A stretch of DNA of 64,000 nucleotides from Chelydra serpentina. Taxonomy: Eukaryota; Chordata; Testudines; Chelydridae. Within the stretch, counting starts at the first letter, position 1. Each line of letters opens with the position of its first letter. The position numbers and the translations under genes are program-made. The notes under the pieces are model-generated. The model had not been told where the DNA came from and ran no database searches. It saw only the letters and a program-made list of their open reading frames with translations. Location of the stretch: contig JBAIAC010000033.1 of assembly GCA_037349315.1 (NCBI GenBank), positions 20,726,001 through 20,790,000 of the forward strand, in the 5' to 3' direction. This document shows, piece by piece, positions 20,390 to 32,437 of this stretch.

Positions 20390-21830
20390 GAGGGGCGTGG
20401 GGGTGGGGAGGCTGCAGTGTGTGAAGGGATGAGGGGTGGCTGAGCACTGAGGGGGGAAGTAAAGGGTCTGTGGCGGGGTGCATGTTGGATGCGTGTTGTG
20501 GGGGTGGGGAGGCCGTGATGTGTGAAGGGATGAGGGGTTGCTGAGCCCGGGGTGGGGGAGGGGAGGGTAAGGGGTCTGTGTGGTGGGGTGCACGTTGGAT
20601 GTGTGTTGTGGGGGTGGGGAGGCCGTGATGTGTGAAGGGATGAGGGGTTGCTGAGCTCGGGGTGGGGGGGTAGGGTAAGGGGTCTGTGTGGTGGGGTGCA
20701 TGTTGGATGTGTGTTGTGGGGGTGGGGAGCTTACGATGTGTGAAGGGATGGGGGCTCGCCGAGCTCGGGGGGGGGGGAATAAGGGGTCTGTGTGGCGGGG
20801 TGCGTGTTGGATGTGTGTTGTGGGGGTGGGGAGGCCGTGATGTGTGAAGGGATGAGGGGTTGCTGAGCTCGGGGTGGGGGGGTAGGGTAAGGGGTCTGTG
20901 TGGTGGGGTGCATGTTGGAGGTGTGTTGTGGGGGTGGGGAGCCTACGATGTGTGAAGGGATGGGGGCTCGCCGAGCTCTGGGGGGGGGATAAGGGGTCTG
21001 TGTGGCGGGGTGCGTGTTGGAGGTGTGTTGTGGGGGTGGGGAGCCTACGATGTGTGAGGGGATGGGGGGTTGCTGAGCCCGGGGTGGGGGAGGGTAGGGT
21101 AAGGGGTCTGTGTGGCGGGGTGCATGTTGGATGTGTGTTGTGGGAGTGGGGAGGCCGCAATGTGTGAAGGGATGAGGGGTTGCTGAGCAGGGATGGGGGG
21201 TAAAGGGTCTGTGTGGCGGGGTGCATGTTGGATGTGTGTTGTGGAGGTGAGGAGACTGCAGTGTGTGAAGGGATGAGGGGTGGCTGAGCACTGTGGGGGG
21301 AGGTAAAGGGTCTGTGGTGGGGTGCATCTTGGATGTGTGTTGTGGGGGTGGGGAGGCTGCGATGTGTGAAGGGATGGGGAGCTTTCTGAGTGGCGGGGAG
21401 GTAAAGGGTCTGGTGGGGTGGGTGTAGGATGTTTGCTGTGGGGGTGGGGAGGCTGTGGTATGTGAGGGGCTGGAGGGGCTTGCTGAGCACTGGGGGATAA
21501 GGGGTTTGTATGGCAGGGTGCAGGTTGGATGTGTGGGAGTTGCGAGGCTGTGGTATGTGAGGGGATGGAGGGAGTTGCTGAGAACTGTGTGGTGAGAGAT
21601 AAGGGGTGTGTGTGGTGGGATGCATGTTGGATGTGTGCCATGAGGGTGGTAGGCTGTGGTGTGTGAGGGGATGGGGCTCCCTGAGCAGTGGTGGGATGCA
21701 GGTTGGATGTGTGCCTAGGGAATTGGGAGGGTATGGTCTGTGAGGGGATGAAGGGGCTTGCTTAGCACTGTGAGGAGAAGGTAAGGGTCTGTGTGGCAGA
21801 GGTGCATGTTGGATGTGAATGCAGGCCCCA
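20390..21830. repeat. G-rich minisatellite, about 13 units of 101-110 bp
   Basis: The phrase gtgtgttgtggg recurs near 20491, 20601, 20709, 20813, 20921, 21023, 21133, 21234 and 21335, a spacing of 101-110 bases, then in more diverged form to about 21800. Each unit also has gatgtgtgaagggatg, a gctgagc block and aaggggtctgtgtgg. The plus strand is almost free of C in long runs, which leaves the minus strand open in several frames (longest 19892-21835, 647 codons). Length variation between units comes from G-run changes. Confidence 0.9.
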
Positions 21831-24080
21831 CCCATCCCTTGGATAATCTCCTTCCCCTCCTAGTGCCCAGCACGGTGGCTTGGTTAATATTTGTGACCTG
21901 TGGCCCTGGTGAGTGCAGTGCGCATAATAGTTGTCTCTAAAGCCCAGAGCTGTGTGTATGCTGCTGTGGCCCCATCTACTTGTCCTGTACAATGTTATAG
22001 CGAGATGCAGGCTAGTGGACAGATGACAGGACTTCTCCAGTAGCTCAGCAGTGGACTTTTTCAAAGGGATGTAGTCTCCAGGGTTGCAGCATTGCTCTAT
22101 TCTTTTGCCCCCACCATGGCAATCTAACTGCGTTTCCTGCCTTGCTTTGGGCTGGTGTGCAAGTTACTATTGTTTGTATCCATTTACTGAGGATAAAATT
22201 ATCCCATTTTGTAGTGTATCATTTTAAAATGCTTGGAATATTTTGAGATAAAAGGTATAATATACATGTAAAGTTATTCTCATAAGGCGCATTTGTTTAA
22301 ACAGTTATATTACCTGTCACCTCTAGGAATCAAATTGGTTTATATGCTACCAGACCCCTGACAACAACCCCTTTTCAAATCTAGGGCTGTTAACGTCAAA
22401 CCCAGACTAAGATTCTAAGAATTTACCTCTTAAATCAGTTTTAAATGATCTCTTATGCCTTCTAAAGTGTTTTTTGCTTGATCTAGTTGGGTGTGGTCTG
22501 GAGCAAACAGTAGGTATTAGTCCTAAATGTACGTGGATAGCTATGTAAAATGAACTTTGAAATAGTTATCTGTTTTAACTTGTATTTAAAATTCAATGTA
22601 TGTATTAGGGATCTGAATTAGGATAAAAGCTGGTTTGAATAAAATGTGCGATTTAAAATAAAATCCATGTAAACTGAAACCGCCTTCTTTCCTTCAGAGT
22701 GTTACGGATATATACAACACAGATCCAGTACCCAATATACTCCAAATCTAACTCTTGCTCCCAATCCAGTTTCCCTTACATACTGTAACAAGCACAAGTC
22801 CAAAAATAAGGAGTCAGAATCAGTTCTCAATTAGTAGTACCTGTCCATCCACCATTCAGATAAGCCAAGTATGCTCTTCCTGAAAACAGTTTGCCTTCTA
22901 GGCTTTGAGCCTATCCACAGAATAGTAACTGTGTCAAGGGTCCTCATTATAAATGTCTGCGTTAAGAAACTGTATTAATCTGAATTGGGGACAACATGTG
23001 TATCCTCAATTCGTACTGCAGACCTGTTCTATTCAAAGCTGTAGTACAGTTCAGGGGCATAGTTAAAACACAACTAGATCTTGGCTGTCAAAACAAGATA
23101 GCATTTATTAGGGAAATAACAGTTGTAACATAGGTAAGAGCCAAGTGTATGCTTTCTGGCTCAAGGGAAAAAATATTTTCTATCGTTCTTAATTGTACAG
23201 TGGAGTCTTATTGATACATGAACGTATTTAAAATTTAAAGGGTGAGAGAAAAAAACTACTGACAAAATTAAATAGTTTGACCTTTGACCCGCCTCATGAC
23301 AGCAAATGTTTACCATTCATATCACCTGTTCTCTGAGAGAGCAAACTTTTTCTGAAGCATATATCATGTTGAATTTTTGGTTAAATGATCTAGAAACAGT
23401 GTAGGAGCAGAATTGCTGCACTGTTAGATTAAAAGGCTGGCATGCTAAAACATTATAAATTAAAACGGTTTACTTCTGATAAACTGTATATTAAAATAAA
23501 ATTTTAATTCTGTACTCAGCTCAGATCTTTAATATGAGCTGCATACTTATGTTGATCCCATGATGACATGTGGAAATTATAGAATAATCAGTGAGTTATG
23601 ACGATTTACAAGGAAATGACTCAATTTGATGGATTTATTTCCTTAGAAATTATTGGATGCAGCCTGTTAGATTATATATATACATGTGAAAATAAAATTA
23701 ATGCATCAGAAGTGGTCTTAAGAAGCATTACTGTATGGAAACAAGTAGTTTAGCCTCTTGCAGATACTAATAAAACCATTTTTAGTTAGACTGAAGAGGG
23801 TTTTCTTTTATTGGTGGTGATGGGGACAATACCTTGCCCTGAATTCAACCATTGTGGTATTGTGTCCATACGTGGAAAATCAGAAACAAGTTGATTTCAG
23901 TGATGATATTTTAACACTGATTGGATAATGAAATATAAAATGAGATGTTTGTATTTTATTTAATGAATTAATTTTTGCCAACACCTTTATATATCAGTAT
24001 ATGTTAGGAATTTTTAGTGTTTTCTTTGACACCTCCCAGGGCATGTATACAAAATCTAATTGAAAAACCGTTAGCTTTAT
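21831..24080. other. intron 1 sequence, nothing recognised
   Basis: AT-rich after 22100. No domain-bearing frame, RNA gene or clear repeat was found. Confidence 0.45.
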
Positions 24081-24152
24081 TTTTCAGAGATGCCGAATAA
24101 GCTTCCATTGAGTTCAGTGGGAGTTGCGGTGCTCAGCACCTCTGAAAACCAG
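24081..24152. repeat. small palindromic interspersed repeat
   Basis: The ends ttttcagagatgc and gtgctcagcacctctgaaaa are inverted around a 'ccattgagttcagtgggag' centre, a fold-back repeat widespread in reptile and bird genomes. It is probably a MITE remnant. Confidence 0.5.
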
Positions 24153-24329
24153 GTCAGTGATTGTGCAGGCAGATTAGCTTTGAAGCAATAAAAAAGAAAA
24201 GGACTGTCTGAAGAATAAATGACAAGTGGCTGTGAGCCTTACATGTGTTCCAAAGCACGATTCTCTTGGTCTTTATCAGACCAGTGGGGTAGCATATTCT
24301 ATTTCCTTAGGTTTTGTTTACCTTGGATT

Positions 24330-24604
24330 TTCAGACATCCGTATAACTGCACTAGTGCAAATCCCTAGCATAGATACTGTGTATTGCTGGCACAGCTTAC
24401 CCTGCAGTAAACTGCATTGGTGCGGATCACATTGCTCTAGTGTAGCTGAAGCTTGGTCTGTGCTACCAACTTATGTTGGTATAATTACGTTGCTCAGGAG
24501 TGTGGACAAACCTACACCCCTGAGTGACGGTTATACCGGCCTAACTCCTGTTCATTCTGATACAGCTACACTGGTGGCTGAAATCTCAGTGTAAGCAAGG
24601 CCTG
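24330..24604. mobile_element. Harbinger-like MITE, degenerate
   Basis: The interior shares the 'ttatgttggtataattacgt', 'acacccctgagtgacg' and 'acagctacactggtgg' themes of this MITE group, and the right end cagtgtaagcaaggcc resembles gtgtagac-type termini. The left boundary is uncertain and no target duplication was identified. Confidence 0.5.
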
Positions 24605-25055
24605 AGAATGTTCTGCTTCCAGCTGCCTCATTCCATATCACCCTAGCTGGTGTCTGGTACTGCTGCATGGGGGAAGAGAGATGAACTATGATATCTACTA
24701 TCCAACCCATTTAGAGCTTTATATAGCAAATATATTAACTTGAATTATCACTGAAAGTAAATAAGCCAATATAGTTCCTTCAGAACAGATATGCTATGTT
24801 GATGGTATCTCACAGGTGTGCATTTGATTTTTGTTCCAGCTGTGGCACCTAAGTGGTCTTCGAGGTAGCCATGTGAAGTGTATGGCAGTAACTGAATCTA
24901 AAAGTTCAAAACCTCAAGGATTACTGTGAAGAACTTCAAATACAAACAAAAGCATCCCAATCACTTAATCAGTCACAGGCAAAACACTGCTGCTAGCCAA
25001 TCACCCCATGTGGTAGTGCAGGAGCTATTAGGGGTACAAGAGCGCCCTCAGCTAG

Positions 25056-25325
25056 GGTCTGGTCTACACTTAAAAGTTTTGGTCGTATAGCTATGTCAGG
25101 AGTGTGAGAAAATTCACGTCCCAAACCAACATCACTATGCTGGCAAAAGCCCTAGTGTAGACACAGTTAAATCATCAAAGTCCTTTTGCCCATGTAGCTA
25201 TTTTATTTGGGAGCTGGTATAAGCTATACCAGAAAAAGAACTCTTGTGATATAAGCTGTGTGTTCACTAGGAGCGTGTGCTGGTATAGCTATACCAGTAT
25301 ACCATATCTAGTGCAAGGCCTTGCA
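25056..25325. mobile_element. Harbinger-like MITE
   Basis: The left end gtctggtctacactt matches the ggtctacact terminus of 18286-18571. The interior has repeated ctggtatagctataccag palindromes, and the right end ctagtgcaaggcc is its diverged inverse. No coding capacity. Confidence 0.6.
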
Positions 25326-25330
25326 AACAA

Positions 25331-26090
25331 ACAGTGTAGCAACTACTCATGTTATAGGCTCAAGATATCATCCTCAACCTACTGACATCTTGTTTGTCAT
25401 GTCTGGAACAAGCCTGTTGATTCATTTTTCCAAGTTCCAATTTCAGGAATGCACTGGAGAGCCCAAACACCATACTATACTGGTCAGATGAAAGGGATGT
25501 ATACAGTATTTGAAAAGGAGCATCTTCCCCTACTCTCTGTAATGCTCAGCTCCAACTCTACGGAAGTCCAGTAGCAGCACTTAATTTATAATGGATTCCT
25601 GTTTTAACTGCAAAACTCAACTCAATGTTGACTATAATATTTTATTGTACTGCATATAGGACTAGATTCTTGGTCTTGCTTGTGTCACTTTACGCAGCCG
25701 GAGTGTCACAAAGTGACCTTAAAGCTGTCCTAAAGGGGCAGCTGAGGATTTCTCAGGCAGGGGAAAAATCCTAGGCAGCTGGTATAAAACCCCTCCTGAG
25801 ATGCTCCCATGCTGGCAGAGGAATGGTGGGGAATTGTTCTGGGGTGGAGGGTTGTGCTCAACAGATTTCAGGCCAGTGCAACAGTTTGTAGGGGGCTGTT
25901 CTAGTCCTTGTACATTAGGACAGTTTTTTGTTTGCTCTAACTTTTATGCCAGGGCTGGCTCAGAAGCAGGAAAATTCATAAAAGATGGTGAAGAGCCACC
26001 CTTGGCAATATCCACCCCAGTATAAGAACATGCACAGTTGCATCAGTCATGGGCTTGATGCCGCCAACAGTTGCACACACATTTTTTCAG
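25331..26090. other. intron 1 sequence, nothing recognised
   Basis: No supported feature. The 74-codon frame at 25801-26025 has no recognisable domain. The stretch 24605-25055 is similarly empty. Confidence 0.4.
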
Positions 26091-27062
26091 TGTAGTAGCC
26101 GTGTTAGTCTGTGTCAGCAAAAAGAAAATAAGAAAGAAATACTTGTGGCACCTTAGAGACTAACAAATTTATTTCAGCATAAGCTTTCGTGGGTTAGAAC
26201 CCACTTCATCGGATGCATGGAATGGAACATACAGTGGACTGATATTTATACAGTCAGAGAAACATGATAAGGTGGAAGTGCCTATACCAACCTTAAGAGG
26301 CTAATTAATTGAGAGGAACCATAACAGCAGGGGGAAAAAACCTTTGAAGTGATAAACAAGATGGCCATTGCGGACAGTTGACACACAGATGTGAATGAGG
26401 ATCATTAACTTAAGGGAAATAGATTCAATTAACGTAATGGCCGAGCCATTCCAAGTCTCTAATCCTGAGTTGATGGTATCTAGTTTGCATATCAATTCAA
26501 GTTCAACAGCTTCTCGTTGTAGCCTGATTTTGAAGTTTATCTGTTGTAAAATTGCGACCTTTAAGTCTGTCACTGAGTGATTAGGGAGGTTGAAATGTCC
26601 TCCTACTGGTTTTTGAATGTTATGATTCCTGATGTCAGATTTGTGTCCGTTTATTCTTTTGCATAGAGACTGTCCGGTTTGGCCAATGTACATGGCAGAG
26701 GGGCATTGCTGGCACATGATGGCATAAATCACATTGGTAGATGTGCAGGTGAACAAGCCCCTGATGGCGTGGCGGATGTAATTAGGTCCTATGATGGTAT
26801 CACTTGAATAGATATGTGGACAGAGTTGGCATCGGGCTTTGTTGCAAGGATAGGTTCCTGGGTTAGTGTTTTTGTTGTATGGTGTGTGGTTGCTGGTGAG
26901 TGTTTGCTTCAGGTTGGGGGGCTGTCTGTAAGCAAGGACTGGTCTATCCCCCAAGATCTGTGAGAGTGAGGGATCATCTTTTAGGATAGGTTGTAGATCT
27001 TTGATGATGCGCTGGAGAGGTTTTAGTTGGGGGCTAAAGGTGACGGCTAGTGGCGTTCTGTT
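26091..27062 (-). mobile_element. Penelope-like element, 5'-truncated, with GIY-YIG endonuclease
   Basis: On the minus strand a frame ends in a GIY-YIG domain and is followed by a terminal region (26300-26091). That region carries agactaac, ggtgccacaag and ctaacacggctac, the repeat seen alone at 3733, 38365, 47174 and 56925. Upstream, 27062-26955 reads VTFSPQLKPLQRIIKDLQPI, the linker before the endonuclease; the RT is missing. This copy ties the dispersed terminal repeat to the PLE family. A ttttcagt motif occurs at both ends but may be part of the element. Confidence 0.8.
26301..26954 (-). pseudogene. Penelope-like GIY-YIG endonuclease domain (partial protein)
   Basis: The 217-codon frame has cysteines in PCNKARCQLC, then the domain core VIYAIMCQQC followed by SAMYIGQTGQSLCKRINGHK, where YA.M.C..C and YIGQT are the GIY and YIG strands and the Arg and His are conserved. 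It continues NLPNHSVTDLKVAILQQINF and ELELICKLDTINSGLE. In PLEs this domain nicks the target for reverse transcription. The domain is intact by eye, but the reverse transcriptase is absent (5' truncation), so it is a fragment of a larger ORF. The last 40 or so residues look like read-through into 3' sequence. Confidence 0.8.
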
Positions 27063-27867
27063 ATTTTCAGTTCCTAAGGACGGCCCTGAATTCCAAAAGC
27101 TACCAGTATGCTGAGAAATCTATAGTAGCTTCTGGGAAGTACCATCCAGAGAAGCTGCAAAATTGTATAATTGAAGGTCCAATGTGGTTGTGTGCAAGTT
27201 TATTTGTACAAACATATTTTTCTGTTCAGGCCATATTTTACATGCTAATTGTGAGGGTTCTTACTCTATGGGTACAGACTGCATTTGCTCCCATTGACAA
27301 GAAAATCAACCGCAAGTTAAAAGTTTAAAAAATAACCTATTCTGAGTTTGTGTAAATGTAACAAACAAATGGCACTCCGAAAGCAATATTAGAAGAGTGT
27401 TTTCGCAGCTCATTTTTAATTAAAAAAAAAAAATCAACTTTAGCTTAGTAGTCATAAGAAATATCATTAGTGATACGTTTTTTGTCTGTGGAAAGTTTCT
27501 AAGTGCATAGAAAGTCTTCTAGTGATATAACTAGTTGGTTCTCAACAACTATGGTATCACTGCTGTAAGTTATACAATTTGATTTTATTTTGTAACTGGC
27601 CGACAATGTAATTTTTGTTAAGGTTATTTTTACTCTTGTCTCCACAAGATGGCTCCATTAACATTTCTTTGGGTATCCTGTGAAAAATAAAATTAACTGT
27701 ACTTGTAGGTCACTGAAAATTAGATGAGTTTATGAATGTAGAATTTCAATATGTAAACTCCTGAAAAAGAATACTTAGCCTGTAATAAACATATAATGGA
27801 TAAATGACAAAAAAACTAATTTTATTTGTAGTCTTCATGTAATTTCCTTTGCCTTGGTTGGGACACT

Positions 27868-28341
27868 CAGGGCTGGCGCGCCCACTAGGCAACCCTAGGC
27901 GGTTGCCTAGGGTGCCAAGATTTGGGGGGGGCAGGCAGCTGCCTCCTGGCTCCCCGCTCAGCCATTGAGCAGGGAGCTGAGGGGTAGCCGCCGCGTGCAG
28001 CCCCCCTCCGCTCAGCGCCTGAGCAGGGAGCCGTGGGGCAGCTGCCACGAGCTGCCCCCCTCCCGCACTGAGTGGGGAGCCGCGGGGAAGCCGCCGTGAG
28101 CCGCTCCCTCCTCCCCCACTCAGCGCCTGAGCCAGGGGCAGCCGCCGCGAGCCGCCCTGCTGCCACCCCGCTCAGGCGCTGCCCCTGGCTCCCTGCTCAG
28201 CTCCCGTGTCCTGTGGGTCATGGGTAGTGGTGGGGGCTGAGCTTCCGCGGGCGGGGGAGCTAGCTGGGGTGGGGCGGCATTGCGGGGGTGCAATATGGGG
28301 GGGCGCAGGGCTGGTGCAAGGAAGTTTCGCCTAGGGCGCGG
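27868..28341. mobile_element. GC-rich hAT-like non-autonomous element, 8-bp duplication
   Basis: It begins cagggctggcgcgccc and is flanked by the 8-bp direct repeat gggacact at 27860-27867 and 28342-28349. Inside are several diverged copies of a ctcagcgcctgagcaggg / agccgccgcgagc motif, making it a CpG-rich patch in AT-rich intron 1. The minus-strand frames here (27746-28166) follow from this composition and are not genes. Terminal inverted repeats are weak. Confidence 0.65.
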
Positions 28342-28349
28342 GGGACACT

Positions 28350-29698
28350 ACTTATTTAGTATAGTACAATTCAGTTAAACATCATTAAGACATCAAAAGC
28401 AAATGTCAAGAAAAGCAAAAGACAGTAGTATAATTTGAAAGAGAATGCTACAGCAGTGATTCAAATGAACAAAACAACCCCCTGAGAAAGTGTCTTCAAA
28501 TATCTTTGAGAGTGTTGACTGAAACATCTAGTGGGAGCAACCCCATAGGGCACCATAGCAAAAGTTTATTTACTTACTCCTTCGAGGGGTGGTCTTGAAA
28601 CGTCTTAAAAGAAGGTTGCATCAGTGTTCAGACACCCTATAGCAAGAGTGATGAAGGGTTTTTTTTATATACAGCTAGGTTCCTCCTCTTTATGGGCTTT
28701 AAAAATACAACCACAAAATCAAAGGAGAGAAATAAGACATTGATATTCATGAATTATGTTGAGAGCTGGTCAAAACTTGGAATTTAACAATTCTCAATCT
28801 AATTTGGAATTTGAATTCTGACATTTCAAAATTTCCCCAAATTTGTCCCATATTGGAACGAAAAGTTGAAATTCACTGTGAAATAAAATATCTGAACAAT
28901 TTTGTTTTGGAATTATTGAAATGACCTTATCAAAGGCTAAAGCACTTTGTATCAGCTTTATCCATTAATAGGGTCATTTCCCCTCCCCCCCCCAAAACTG
29001 TTTTCACAATTATACTGTAGCCTTTCACTTTCCTCCTGTTCATGACTTTGTTGTAGAACAGCCATTCAGAACTTCTTAGCTTGATGTTTTCCATTGCAAA
29101 GATTCATCCTGACAAAAGTAAAAAGACACTGTCCCCTCTCTTACATGGGCTGTTTTTACTTCCTTACAGTAAAAGACAGATTGGTCCCTGATACTAGAAG
29201 TACCGGTAATATAGATGTCCACAGTGCTAGTCATGTTGTCCTCACTCCTCCATTTCTCAGTCAGGAACGACCATAATTAAAGAAGTCACAAAGAAAACTT
29301 TACAAATTCATTGGTTTTGTGACTGATTTTGACTCCATTAAAAAAAATAATAGTTTAATGGTATTTCTTCCTGAACTGCCCTATCATTTGTGTGATGGAA
29401 TTGGAGCTGTTCTGTAATAATTTATAAATACTGTATATTGACCTAGCTCTTGGGAGTTTTACATATGAATATATTGTTTTTGTTTAATAGGGGACTGTAG
29501 GGAAAAGCAAGCAGGAAAGGAAAGACTGGTTTAAGATAATCCACTTGTGAGCAAACATTTGAAAGTTAAGACAATTTCAGGACAGGAAAATGCCGGGAAC
29601 GCAGAAGATCAAAAGAACTATGGCAGATTTAATAAGGGTCTCTTGATCGAAGGTGTGAGGGGGCAGTTGTTCAGAGCAGCCAGACTCACACAGGCACC
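28350..29698. other. intron 1 sequence, nothing recognised
   Basis: AT-rich, without supported genes or repeats. 27063-27859 is likewise empty. Confidence 0.4.
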
Positions 29699-29706
29699 CA
29701 TTAGAC

Positions 29707-30007
29707 CAGGGATCTCAAACTCAAATCACCATGAGGGCCACATGAGAACTAGTAAATTGGCCCGAGGGCCGCATCACCGAAACCTTTTCATACAATGATA
29801 CAAAAGTATAGTAAAAAATGAAGAGTAATATAGTATTCTATTAAAAGTCAATGTATTAACTTTAATGCAAAGAGGGGTTTTAATAAAATATAAACACTCA
29901 GTAATGTTTGGAGCTTGGCTGCCAGTGGAGTCGGCGCTTATAGCGGGCCGCAGGAAATAACTCTGTGGGCCGCATGTGGCCCGTGGGCTGCGTGTTTGAG
30001 ACTCCTG
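29707..30007. mobile_element. hAT non-autonomous element
   Basis: It starts cagggatctcaaactcaaat and ends with the inverted tgcgtgtttgagactcctg. Flanks 29699-29706 (cattagac) and 30008-30015 (cattagcc) agree at 7 of 8 positions. The ends contain the ggccgcat and gcccgtggg blocks typical of this hAT group. Confidence 0.8.
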
Positions 30008-30015
30008 CATTAGCC

Positions 30016-31282
30016 TGAGTGTCTGAAGAAGTTAAGGCCTGCCTAAGTTACCATCCAGCAATGATGTGCCCTTCATTCTAAAATTGTAGTTCCTATTCAT
30101 AAATAAATAATGCTTTGTTTTTAAGAAGCCTGTTCGCACACTGGGCATCACTAGTCATGGACTTCCAAAGGGAAGAACCTCAGGTGTCCAAACTCAGTTG
30201 GACCTGCAGGGTACTGTATGTAGCCCAGGCCCTGATTTAAGTGTGGGAGAATTGCGGAATTCCACCCCAGGACAGATAAAGGCATGACAAAGTGCACTCA
30301 AAGAGACCAAAAGAGAGGAGCAGCTAGACCTGTAACCATGAGCATCAGTAAATTACTCCATCAGGAAACATATATCACGCTTCACATAAACTATGACTAA
30401 TATAATACAGTCTGAACCATTTTTCATGCATGACTGCAAAGTAAATTGGTAAAACCCATTCTCATTCTTAGTATCTTTGCAGATGAAAGCATAGATAAAA
30501 GAATGAAAAGTTCATTATATGTTTTGGCTGGTAGTTTAAACTGTATTTTAAATTCTGGACACTCTATTTAATTTTTAATATTGTTTCTAAGATCAGAGTT
30601 AGTGGTTTTGCAAAGATGTTGTTCCGGGGAGTTCTTGTAGAAAAAACATATGTTTAGGGATGTTTTACCACATAGGTTTACCTTTTTGTCCTCTTCCCAC
30701 CCCCCTGCCCCGCCCCAAAGCAAGATCTGTATATTTACAACTGTACAGGTATCAGTAATTTAACTCTTTTTTCAGCTGTGGAAAAAAAAACAGTTATAGT
30801 CATTGTCTTGGGACAGTGATTAGCCAAAGTTATGCAAAAGTCCATATGTTGCCTTGAAAATGATGGAAACGTAAAATAAAGCGCTGCTTTTCAAAGACAC
30901 CCATTTTATACAGATGGGAAATATTAAGTGCTTTTTTTAAAGTTATATAAGCTGTGTGAATTTGGGAGGAATACAAGTAGTACTAGCAATTACTAGTTGT
31001 AATTTAACATGCCATATCTTATGTAGGAAATGTTATGGAAAGATTCAACCAAGTCTTGCATGGTGCTTTGTAGAGGCAGATTCAAAACATTAGCTCTTAT
31101 CGAGCACCTTTGAAAGGTTTTCTAGGTAATTTTATCAGCTTTTATCTCAAAAATGACTTAACCTGCAAACTTCACACTTGATCTGTCCTACTGCCTTTTA
31201 ATTATCCTAGCTGATTTGTTGAATATAGCAAAATGGCTTTTCATGTAATCACAGCTTTTCACTTAGCCATAAGAAATGCTTC
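30016..31282. other. intron 1 sequence, nothing recognised
   Basis: No supported feature was found by eye. Confidence 0.4.
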
Positions 31283-31639
31283 CAGTTCCACGCGCAGGGC
31301 CAGGTAGGCAGGCAGAACTTCAGATTCTCAATGCGTGGATGAGACGATGGTGTAGAAAGGAGGGGTTTAGATTTATTAGGAACTGGGGAAACTTTTGGGA
31401 TGGGGGAGCCTATACAGGAAGGATGGGTTCCACCTAAACCAAAGTGGATCCAGACTGCTGGCACTTAACATTAAAAAAGTTGCAGAGCAGTTTTTAAACT
31501 AAGAGAAAGCCGATTGCTGCAGAGGAGCACGTGGATCGGACAGAGACGTCTCTTAGAGGACAGTCTATTGATGGAGACTCTCTAGGTTTTAGTCAGGAGG
31601 AGAGGATGGAAGAGGATAAAGTAGGGGCCAGATCAGATG

Positions 31640-32434
31640 AGAAACATTCACATAAAAAAAAAATCTGACATATCAGAAAAGGGCAGACAAATAAACAGGC
31701 CATATGGGGGGTGGGGGGGGAGAGGGGAGGGAGGAGCACTATATGTGAAAGAAAATGTAGAATCAAATGAAGTAAAAATCTTAAATGAATCCACATGTTC
31801 CATAGAGTCTCTATGGATAGTAATTCCATGCTCTAATAAGAATATAACAGTAGGGATCTATTAACGACTACCTGACCAGGACAGTGATGGTGACGATGAA
31901 ATGCTAAGGGAGATTAGAGAGGCTATCAAAATAAAGAACTCAATAATAGTGGGGGATTTCAGTTATCCCCATATTGACTGGGTACATGTCACCTCAGGAC
32001 GAAATGCAGAGACGAAATTTCTCAATACTTTAAATGACTGCTCCTTGGAGCAGCTGGTACAAGAACCCACAAGGGGAGAGGCAACTCTCGATTTAGTCCT
32101 GAGTGGAGCGCAGGATCTGGTTCAAGAGCTAACTATAACAGGACCGCTTCGAAATAGTGACCATAATATAATAACACTTAACATTTCTGTGGTGGGAAGA
32201 ACACCTCAACAGCCCAACACTGTGGCATTTAATTTCAGAAAGGGGAACTATGCAAAAATGAGGGGGTTAGTTAAACAGAAATTAAAAGGTACAGTGATTA
32301 CAGTGAAATCCCTGCAAGCTGCATGGACACTTTTCAAAGACACCATAATAGAGGCCCAACTTAAATGTATACCCCAAATTAAAAAACACAGTAAAAGAAC
32401 TAAGCCACTGTGGCTTAACAACCATGTAAAATAA
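31640..32434 (+). pseudogene. CR1 endonuclease domain and linker
   Basis: Frame 31637-31864 gives GALYVKENVESNEVKIL and ESLWIVIPCSNKNITVGIY. A stop lies at 31861, and frame 31901-32434 continues with IVGDFSYPHIDWVHVTSG, ATLDLVLSGAQDLVQELTI and SDHNIITLNISV. The GDF, D..L and SDH blocks are the catalytic signatures of APE-type endonucleases. Only a stop near the middle and a further one at 32432 interrupt the frame, so this copy is less decayed than the minus-strand CR1. Confidence 0.8.
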
Positions 32435-32437
32435 GCA

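Larger units (their letters stand above)
19180..20400 (+). promoter_or_regulatory. GABPB1: GABPB1 CpG-island promoter
   Basis: CpG-dense sequence rises abruptly from AT-rich flanks and ends at the minisatellite. It contains a palindromic NRF-1-type site (19736-19745), a YY1-type site (19685-19694) and ETS cores just after exon 1. No TATA box is seen, as expected for a housekeeping transcription factor gene. The known mammalian locus also makes a divergent non-coding RNA (GABPB1-AS1) from this promoter; nothing here proves that it exists in this species. Confidence 0.75.

Noticed and set aside
19892..21835. 647-codon minus-strand open frame rich in His, Pro and Thr
   Set aside because: It lies over the G-rich minisatellite, whose C-rich complement lacks stop triplets; several frames are open and the repeats give a periodic peptide. 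No domain or splice support.
27746..28166. Ala/Gly/Arg-rich minus-strand frames
   Set aside because: They cover the GC-rich hAT-like element at 27868-28341 and have no domain.
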